From assembly GCA_031259605.1 (NCBI GenBank), contig JAIRLE010000012.1, forward strand, positions 1-10,543: a stretch of 10,543 bases of DNA, written 5' to 3'. Source of the DNA: Zoogloeaceae bacterium (GTDB lineage: Bacteria; Pseudomonadota; Gammaproteobacteria; Burkholderiales; Rhodocyclaceae). This document shows positions 6,258 to 10,543 of this stretch, piece after piece. How positions within the stretch are numbered: position 1 is the stretch's first letter; the number at the start of each line of letters is the position of its first letter. The notes below the pieces were generated by a model, which saw only the letters and a program-made list of their open reading frames with translations, had not been told where the DNA came from and ran no database searches. The translations under genes and the position numbers were made by a program.

Positions 6258-7150
6258 GAGGGCTTCGTTCCGGAAAGCAGCGCCCAGCCGTCGCGCGTGT
6301 CGCTCACGGCAAGGGGAATCCAGGGCGCGTAGATGCCGACAAGCGCCGCCGCCTGTTCCGGCAGGATGCCGGAAAGCGCGAGACTGCCGCCAGGGCGAAC
6401 GTGGGCGCAAAGGGCAGGTGCCAGCATACGTAATGGATTGGCAAGGATATTGGCGAGCACCAGATCGTAATCGCCGGAAAGCGGGGCGGACAAGTCGTGG
6501 AAGTCAATCGCGACGGCGTTTTTTTCCGCGTTGCGCGCGGCGGCGGCAATGGCGTGCGGGTCGATATCCACGCCCGTGACCCGCGCCGCGCCCAACCGGG
6601 CGGCGGCAATCGCCAGAATGCCGGAGCCGCAGCCGTAATCCAGCACACTTTTTCCGGCGGGAGGCGCGTGCTCCAGCCATTCCAGACACAGGCGGGTGGT
6701 GGGATGCGAACCGGTGCCAAAGGCCATGCCAGGGTCGAGGCTCAGGTTGATGGCGTTTTCGTCCGGGCTTTCATGCCAGGACGGCACAATCCATAGACGT
6801 TCGGAAACCCGGATTGGCGCAAACTGCGCTTGGGTGCGCGCCACCCAATTTTCTTCTTCCACTTCGTCCAGAGTAAAAGCGGGCGCGGCGGGCAGGCGTA
6901 GATGCTTCGCGGCGGCCTCCATGAGACGGGCGACTGGCGCGTTTTCCGAAAATAAAGCGACGATGCGCGCATGTTCCCAGAGGATTGCCGCATTTTTTTC
7001 GCCAGGTTCGCCGAATTGCGGTTTTTCCGCCGGTGTTCCCGCGTCGGCGTCCTCTATGCTGGCGGACAGCGCCCCGACTGCCAGCAGTGCGTCGCAAAAG
7101 TCCTCGGCGCGCGCGGCGTTGGCAAGGAAGGCGGCGCTGATCCAGGCCAT
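6251..7150 (-). CDS. prmA: Ribosomal protein L11 methyltransferase
   Basis: PrmA uses S-adenosylmethionine to trimethylate ribosomal protein L11 in the cytoplasm. The 299-residue product has the family's usual length. The N-terminal substrate-recognition domain (1-60, MAWISAAFLANAARAEDFCD) is joined by a linker to a class I methyltransferase domain. Motifs: FGTGSHPTTRLCLEWL (144-159), the SAM-binding VLDYGCGSGILAIAAARLGA (169-188), VTGVDIDPHA (191-200, acidic residue for the ribose) and VLANILANPL (231-240), where N234 is the active-site Asn. The ATG at 7150 lies five bases after the accC stop. An upstream frame to 7507 is open only because it shadows accC. PrmA downstream of accBC is a common order. 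Its 3' end overlaps the next gene by 7 bp, so expression is likely coupled. Confidence 0.96.
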   Translation of the reverse strand: MAWISAAFLANAARAEDFCDALLAVGALSASIEDADAGTPAEKPQFGEPGEKNAAILWEHARIVALFSENAPVARLMEAAAKHLRLPAAPAFTLDEVEEENWVARTQAQFAPIRVSERLWIVPSWHESPDENAINLSLDPGMAFGTGSHPTTRLCLEWLEHAPPAGKSVLDYGCGSGILAIAAARLGAARVTGVDIDPHAIAAAARNAEKNAVAIDFHDLSAPLSGDYDLVLANILANPLRMLAPALCAHVRPGGSLALSGILPEQAAALVGIYAPWIPLAVSDTRDGWALLSGTKPSC

Positions 7151-7155
7151 GCCGC

Positions 7156-8514
7156 CTACTTTTTGACCTCGCCTTGGGCGGCCAGTTTTTGCTCCAGATA
7201 GTGGATACTGGCACCGCCCTTGATAAACAGGGCATCCAGCATCAATTCCTGATGCAAGGGGATATTGGTCTTGATGCCTTCCACGCCCATTTCGGAAAGC
7301 GCGATACGCATCCGGCGTATCGCCTGTTCGCGGGTATCGCCGTAGGCAATGACCTTGGCGACCATGGAATCGTAATACGGCGGCACCACATAGCCTTGGT
7401 AGATATGCGAATCCACACGAATGCCGGGGCCGCCAGGCGGGTGATAAACGCTGATCTTGCCGGGAAACGGCGTGAACGTGCGTGGATCTTCGGCGTTGAT
7501 GCGGCATTCGATGGCGTGGCCGCGAAAGCTGACGTCGCGCTGCCGGATGCCCAGCTTTTCCCCGGCGGCGACGCGAATCTGCGCCTGCACGATGTCGATG
7601 CCGGTAATCGCTTCCGTGACCGGGTGCTCCACTTGTACGCGGGTATTCATTTCGATGAAATAGAACTCGCCTCTTTCGTAGAGGAACTCAAAGGTTCCCG
7701 CGCCGCGATAGCCGATTTTGCGGCAGGCTTCGGCGCAGCGTTCGCCGATGCGGGTGATGTGCCGGGCGGGAATCAGCGGCGCGGGCGCTTCCTCGATGAT
7801 TTTCTGGTGGCGGCGCTGCATGGAACAATCGCGTTCGCCCAGATGCACCGCGTTGCCGTGCTGGTCGGCAAGAATCTGGATTTCGACGTGGCGGGGATTT
7901 TCCAGGTATTTTTCCATATATACCGTCGGATTGCCGAAAGCCGATTGCGCCTCGGTACGCGTCATGGCGACGGCGTTCAGGAGCGCCGCTTCGGTATGCA
8001 CGACGCGCATTCCGCGACCGCCGCCGCCGCCGGAAGCCTTGATGATGATTGGATAACCGATGCTTTTGGCGATGCGGCCGATTTCCGCGGAATCATCGTT
8101 GAGCGCGCCGTCGGAACCAGGAACGCAGGGAACGTCGGCGGCGCGCATGGCCTCCTTGGCGGAAATCTTGTCGCCCATGTAGCGGATGGTTTCCGCCTTG
8201 GGGCCGATGAAGACGAAGCCGGAGGATTCCACGCGCTCGGCGAAATCAGCGTTTTCCGAAAGAAAGCCGTAGCCGGGATGGATGGCCTGGGAATCGGTGA
8301 CTTCCGCCGCCGAAATAATGGCCGGGACGTTGAGATAACTTTGCGCAGAAGGCGCGGGGCCGATGCAGACGGATTCGTCGGCGAGCTTCACGTATTTGGC
8401 GTCGCGGTCGGCTTCCGAATGCACCACCACGGTCTTGACGCCCAGTTCCCGGCAGGCGCGCTGCACCCGGAGCGCAATCTCCCCCCGGTTGGCGATGAGG
8501 ATCTTCTCGAACAT
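7156..8514 (-). CDS. accC: Acetyl-CoA carboxylase, biotin carboxylase subunit
   Basis: AccC carboxylates the biotin on AccB with bicarbonate and ATP, the first half of the acetyl-CoA carboxylase reaction that makes malonyl-CoA for fatty acid synthesis. The 452-residue product has the standard length. The N-terminal domain starts MFEKILIANRGEIALR. The ATP-grasp domain has K116, K159 and the glycine-rich loop SGGGGGRGM (161-169). EFLYERGEFYFIEMNTRVQV spans the metal and catalytic residues E276, E288, N290 and R292, at the same numbers as in the E. coli enzyme. HLGERDCSMQRRHQK (224-238) is the family block that includes the bicarbonate-site residues. The ATG at 8514 follows the accB stop by 12 bases, so accB and accC are cotranscribed, as the two proteins act together. 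No defects seen. Confidence 0.98.
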   Translation of the reverse strand: MFEKILIANRGEIALRVQRACRELGVKTVVVHSEADRDAKYVKLADESVCIGPAPSAQSYLNVPAIISAAEVTDSQAIHPGYGFLSENADFAERVESSGFVFIGPKAETIRYMGDKISAKEAMRAADVPCVPGSDGALNDDSAEIGRIAKSIGYPIIIKASGGGGGRGMRVVHTEAALLNAVAMTRTEAQSAFGNPTVYMEKYLENPRHVEIQILADQHGNAVHLGERDCSMQRRHQKIIEEAPAPLIPARHITRIGERCAEACRKIGYRGAGTFEFLYERGEFYFIEMNTRVQVEHPVTEAITGIDIVQAQIRVAAGEKLGIRQRDVSFRGHAIECRINAEDPRTFTPFPGKISVYHPPGGPGIRVDSHIYQGYVVPPYYDSMVAKVIAYGDTREQAIRRMRIALSEMGVEGIKTNIPLHQELMLDALFIKGGASIHYLEQKLAAQGEVKK

Positions 8515-8526
8515 GTTCGCTATCCG

Positions 8527-8979
8527 TCAGCCGATGATGAACAAGGGTTCGCCGAATTCCACCGGTTGGCCGTTGTCCACCAGGATGGCCTTGACGACGC
8601 CGGAAGCATCCGCCTCGATTTCGTTCAAGAGCTTCATCGCCTCGATGATGCACAGCGTGTCGCCCTGCTTGACCGCCTGCCCGACCTCGACGAAGGCGTT
8701 CGCGCCCGGCGAGGGTGAACGATAGAAGGTGCCGACCATTGGCGACTTCACTGCATGGCCTTCCGGCACGTCATCCTTTTCATCATCCAAATTGATGCCG
8801 GGCGCGCCGCCTGCCGCCGCCACGGGCAGACCGGCCGGGATGGCATATTGCGCGGGCAACGCGCCCGCCGGAGCGAATTTGGCGATGCGCACCTTTTCTT
8901 CGCCTTCGGTGACTTCCAGCTCGGAAATACCGGATTCCTGCACCAGATCGATGAGTTTCTTCAGTTTCCGTAAGTCCAT
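8527..8979 (-). CDS. accB: Acetyl-CoA carboxylase, biotin carboxyl carrier protein
   Basis: AccB carries the biotin that shuttles CO2 between AccC and the carboxyltransferase. The 150-residue product has an N-terminal helical region (MDLRKLKKLIDLVQESGISE), an Ala/Pro-rich linker (about 36-62) and the biotinyl domain (77-150). The biotinylated lysine is K116 in EAMKLLNEIEAD, and the AMKL form with Leu after Lys is a normal variant of AMKM. MVGTFYRSPSPGA (81-93) is the characteristic thumb region. The ATG at 8979 has a strong Shine-Dalgarno, AAGGAG at 8993-8988, eight bases upstream. The 80-bp gap from aroQ is the longest in the operon and contains alternative hairpins, so accB may have extra control. 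Autoregulation of accBC is known in E. coli but is not shown here. Confidence 0.97.
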   Translation of the reverse strand: MDLRKLKKLIDLVQESGISELEVTEGEEKVRIAKFAPAGALPAQYAIPAGLPVAAAGGAPGINLDDEKDDVPEGHAVKSPMVGTFYRSPSPGANAFVEVGQAVKQGDTLCIIEAMKLLNEIEADASGVVKAILVDNGQPVEFGEPLFIIG

Positions 8980-9016
8980 GAAAGGCTCTCCTTCAGAGTC
9001 TGTAGCGAGTATGTTC

Positions 9017-9052
9017 GCGGATTTTGTCCGCTTGTTCGCCGCTTTTGGCGGA
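9017..9052 (-). promoter_or_regulatory. Mutually exclusive hairpins in the accB leader
   Basis: In the 80-bp aroQ-accB gap, GCGGA (9017-9021) pairs with TCCGC (9027-9031). CGCC (9037-9040) pairs with GGCG (9047-9050). Another GCGGA (9048-9052) could pair with the same TCCGC instead. On the minus-strand transcript the two states exclude each other, and the last hairpin ends about 23 bases before the accB Shine-Dalgarno. Attenuator-like behaviour is an inference; stems are only 4-5 bp. Confidence 0.33.
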
Positions 9053-9059
9053 TAGATGC

Positions 9060-9551
9060 TCAGTCCGTGTTGAGTTTGTTGAGAAGATATTCCAGCGCCA
9101 GCAGATAACCCTGGTGTCCCAGTCCGCTGATGACGCCGATGGCGATGTCGGAAAAAAACGAATGCTGGCGGAAGGTTTCGCGCGCATGCACGTTGGAAAG
9201 GTGCACTTCGATGAAGGGAATTCCCGTTGCCGCCAGCGCGTCCCGTACCGCCACGCTGGTATGCGTCCAGGCGGCGGGATTGATGATGATGTAGCGCACT
9301 TCCTGCGCCCGCGCCGCGTGGATGCGCTCAATCAACGCGCCTTCGTGGTTGCTTTGGAAACTTTCCAGATCGACCCCGGCAATTTCGGCGCGCCGCGCCA
9401 ATGCCAGATTGATGTCCGCCAGCGTTACCTCGCCGTAATGTTGCGGCTCACGCCCGCCCAAGAGGTTGAGATTAGGGCCGTGCAACACCAGCAGACGGGG
9501 CTGAGGAATCGCCTTTTTGCGCGATCGGGAAGTGTTTTTTTGCGTCTTCAT
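9060..9551 (-). CDS. aroQ: Type II 3-dehydroquinate dehydratase
   Basis: AroQ converts 3-dehydroquinate to 3-dehydroshikimate, step 3 of the shikimate pathway, as a cytosolic dodecamer. The 163-residue product has LVLHGPNLNLLGGREPQHYG (21-40), with R34 and the catalytic Y39. NPAAWTHTSV (91-100) carries N91 and H97. EVHLSNVHARETFRQHSFF (115-133) carries the catalytic H117 and R128. About 18 basic residues (KTQKNTSRSRKKAIPQ) precede the usual start of the fold; most type II enzymes are about 145 residues and lack this. The ATG at 9551 is the closest ATG before the fold, but its Shine-Dalgarno is poor and a start inside the extension is possible. The gene begins the minus-strand run into accB-accC. 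The upstream frame to 9659 is unsupported. Confidence 0.95.
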   Translation of the reverse strand: MKTQKNTSRSRKKAIPQPRLLVLHGPNLNLLGGREPQHYGEVTLADINLALARRAEIAGVDLESFQSNHEGALIERIHAARAQEVRYIIINPAAWTHTSVAVRDALAATGIPFIEVHLSNVHARETFRQHSFFSDIAIGVISGLGHQGYLLALEYLLNKLNTD

Positions 9552-9854
9552 GTCCGCAAGTTTGCCGCAATTGACCGCATTTTGTCCAGTTTTTTGCTTT
9601 TTCGGGGCGCAAACGGCGGCGCGAGTTTTACCCTCGTCTGCTTGCGGGAGAGAGAACAACAGGCGACGGCGCGGTCTGCAAGTCTTGGCAAGACGGCAAG
9701 TCCCGGCGAATGATGTGGACGGCTTTCTGGATTGTTTCGCTACGCTTGCAATGACGATGGTTTTGTTTTGGATTTATCCGCGACATGGCGGGGCGTGATT
9801 GGAAGTGGAGGTCTTCCCCTGTTTCCTGTGGCGATTCCGGTAAAAAAGCCATTG
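9552..9854. other. Intergenic stretch upstream of aroQ
   Basis: No credible gene lies here. It holds T-rich bases at 9580-9600 (A-rich on the aroQ strand, where an aroQ promoter could lie, although no clean -35/-10 pair is seen). It also holds a half copy of the GCTTGCGGGAGAG motif at about 9639-9651, small hairpins around GTCTTGGCAAGAC (9682-9694) and GGAAG/CTTCC near 9800-9816, and the interspersed repeat at 9727-9756. Confidence 0.4.
9727..9756. repeat. Common interspersed repeat (ATTG...CAATGACG type)
   Basis: GGATTGTTTCGCTACGCTTG followed by CAATGACG closely resembles the interspersed sequence GGATTG-C/T-TTCGCTACGCTCGCAATGACG seen between genes in many bacterial genomes. Its chance translations (FATLAMT on plus, CKRSETIQ on minus) are familiar from overpredicted small proteins. 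The ATTG and CAAT ends pair loosely. One copy is seen here. Confidence 0.6.
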
Positions 9855-10020
9855 TCATCGTAAAGCCAACTCCGGTTTGAAACCCCGCCCGTTGATAAGG
9901 CGCGAAGGTCGAGACCCCGGCCGAGGCCGGGGTTTCGACCGTAGCCATTCTCGAGGGGAGAGAAACCCCTTCCCAATGGAGTTGTACCGACAGCCCTGAA
10001 GGGCTGTCGCCAATTTTTGC
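9855..10020 (+). repeat. Dispersed structured repeat, copy 3
   Basis: This is the 166-bp form of the element at 337-503 and 3832-3979, same orientation. Its main palindrome is the most regular of the three: GGTCGAGACCCCGGCC (9907-9922), GA, GGCCGGGGTTTCGACC (9925-9940), 16 pairs with one G-U. The closing pair CCAACTCC (9866-9873) with GGAGTTGT has lost its outermost pair. The terminal hairpin is at 9988-10009, followed by CCAATTTTT. The copy lies between the ends of rpsD and aroQ, antisense to both, so its terminator-like end does not serve either gene. Confidence 0.85.
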
Positions 10021-10055
10021 TCGTGTTCGCGCCGAATTCTCTGGTTTCTGGCACG

Positions 10056-10543
10056 TCAAATCCTGGTGGCATAATATTCCACGACGCGCTGCAAATCCAG
10101 CGGGAAGGGCGCGGCGTCCAGGCCGTCCGGCAGGTGGGCGAGCGTTGCCGTCAGGGCGGCATCGTCCCTTTTCAGCCATTCCGGGCAGGAGAGCGCCGGG
10201 TCTTCCAGGGCGGCGCGCAGCACGAAGAGTTTTTTTCCGGATTCCGTGGGACCGAAGGTTTCGCCGGCCTTGACCCGCAACGAAGGAATCGTCACCCGTC
10301 GGCCATTCAACTGGATATGCCCGTGGTTGACCAATTGCCGGGCGGCGGGAATCGTCGGCGCGAAACCGGCGCGAAAGACGAGATTGTCCAGACGCCGCTC
10401 CAGAAATTCCACGATCTTGCCGCCCGTCTGCGCCTTCTGCCGCTGGGCTTCCTTGACGACGCGCCGCAACTGCCGTTCGGAAAGCCCGTAGTTGAAGCGA
10501 ATCTTCTGTTTTTCCATCAATTGCAGTCCGTATTCGGACTTGC
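10056..10543 (-). CDS. rpsD: 30S ribosomal protein S4, N-terminus beyond the window
   Basis: S4 is a primary 16S rRNA-binding protein that starts 30S assembly and helps decoding accuracy. The frame is open to the right edge. The visible part reads KSEYGLQLMEKQKIRFNYGL and continues SERQLRR, typical of the end of the S4 N-terminal domain. The S4 RNA-binding domain follows: FLERRLDNLVFRAGFAPTIP, AARQLVNHGHIQLNGRRVTI, then PSLRVKAGE. The C-terminal part, ALSCPEWLKRDDA and PFPLDLQRVVEYYATRI, is longer than in many S4 proteins and fits one S4 subtype. About 162 residues are seen, so roughly 45 are missing; whether the N-terminal Cys zinc motif exists cannot be told. The apparent TTG/ATG starts near 10520 are internal codons. 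Downstream comes repeat copy 3, not rpoA, so this is not the alpha-operon arrangement and may be a second S4 gene. Confidence 0.95.
   Translation of the reverse strand, partial: KSEYGLQLMEKQKIRFNYGLSERQLRRVVKEAQRQKAQTGGKIVEFLERRLDNLVFRAGFAPTIPAARQLVNHGHIQLNGRRVTIPSLRVKAGETFGPTESGKKLFVLRAALEDPALSCPEWLKRDDAALTATLAHLPDGLDAAPFPLDLQRVVEYYATRI

Noticed and set aside
6258..6410. Extending the DUF3426 gene to 6410
   Set aside because: The extra 51 residues lie inside prmA and precede the zinc ribbon, which normally begins the protein.
5277..6579. Plus-strand ORFs opposite the DUF3426 gene and prmA (5277-5957, 5794-6579)
   Set aside because: Low-complexity Ser/Arg/Gly translations antisense to recognised genes.
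7151..7507. Extending prmA upstream to 7507
   Set aside because: The extra 119 codons lie inside accC in another frame and are Arg-rich noise. The ATG at 7150 gives a normal-length PrmA five bases after the accC stop.
7174..8718. 514-codon plus-strand ORF opposite accC and accB
   Set aside because: It crosses two well-identified genes antisense, reads as Ala/Gly/Arg/Asp-rich without motifs, and has no Shine-Dalgarno.
337..10020. CRISPR array
   Set aside because: The repeats are about 150-167 bp and lie kilobases apart, with genes between them. There are no regular spacers and no cas genes.
9628..10179. 183-codon minus-strand ORF across repeat copy 3
   Set aside because: It joins part of rpsD in the wrong frame, the repeat and an interspersed repeat. 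No single protein family would span these.
1..10543. tRNA or rRNA genes
   Set aside because: No cloverleaf with a TTCAA-type T-loop, and no rRNA-like sequence, was seen on either strand.

Overview
The window (about 58-60% GC by eye) is a piece of a proteobacterial chromosome, most likely a betaproteobacterium. The main argument is the block aroQ-accB-accC-prmA-zinc-ribbon/DUF3426 protein-PfkB kinase, an order I associate with that class. The protein sequences and the sigma-32 type promoter of htpG fit. I cannot name the genus.

Layout, left to right. Bases 1-636 hold no convincing complete gene: a possible gene start leaving the left edge on the minus strand, then copy 1 of a dispersed repeat of about 167 bp that ends in a terminator-like hairpin, then a near-consensus heat-shock promoter. 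htpG (637-2550, +) follows. A REP-like GC-rich hairpin cluster separates it from a family 6 type hypoxanthine/deoxyinosine DNA glycosylase gene (2702-3217, +). Bases 3218-4341 look like an accessory patch. They hold a hairpin related to the repeat's end, a lower-GC small three-helix membrane protein (3458-3733, -) with a 28-codon ORF just upstream, copy 2 of the repeat, and about 360 bp without a gene.

From 4342 to 9551 six genes run on the minus strand, transcribed aroQ, accB, accC, prmA, DUF3426 protein, PfkB kinase. Gaps are 80, 12 and 5 bp, then a 7-bp overlap, then 8 bp. This looks like one operon, with accB possibly also controlled from its leader. It joins shikimate pathway step 3, the biotin carboxyl carrier and biotin carboxylase halves of acetyl-CoA carboxylase, ribosomal protein L11 methylation and a membrane-anchored zinc-ribbon protein. 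Bases 9552-10055 hold a common interspersed repeat and copy 3 of the 167-bp repeat. The right edge cuts an rpsD gene for ribosomal protein S4 (minus strand), which stands apart from the usual rpoA context.

The genes are ordinary housekeeping genes. The best candidate for something undescribed is the three-copy repeat. All copies have the same orientation, carry several internal inverted repeats inside a closing 8-bp stem, and end in a hairpin plus T-run. One copy has lost exactly one arm of its main palindrome, and a diverged solo version of its last hairpin shows a compensatory base-pair change. I see no CRISPR array, tRNA, rRNA, integrase or transposase.
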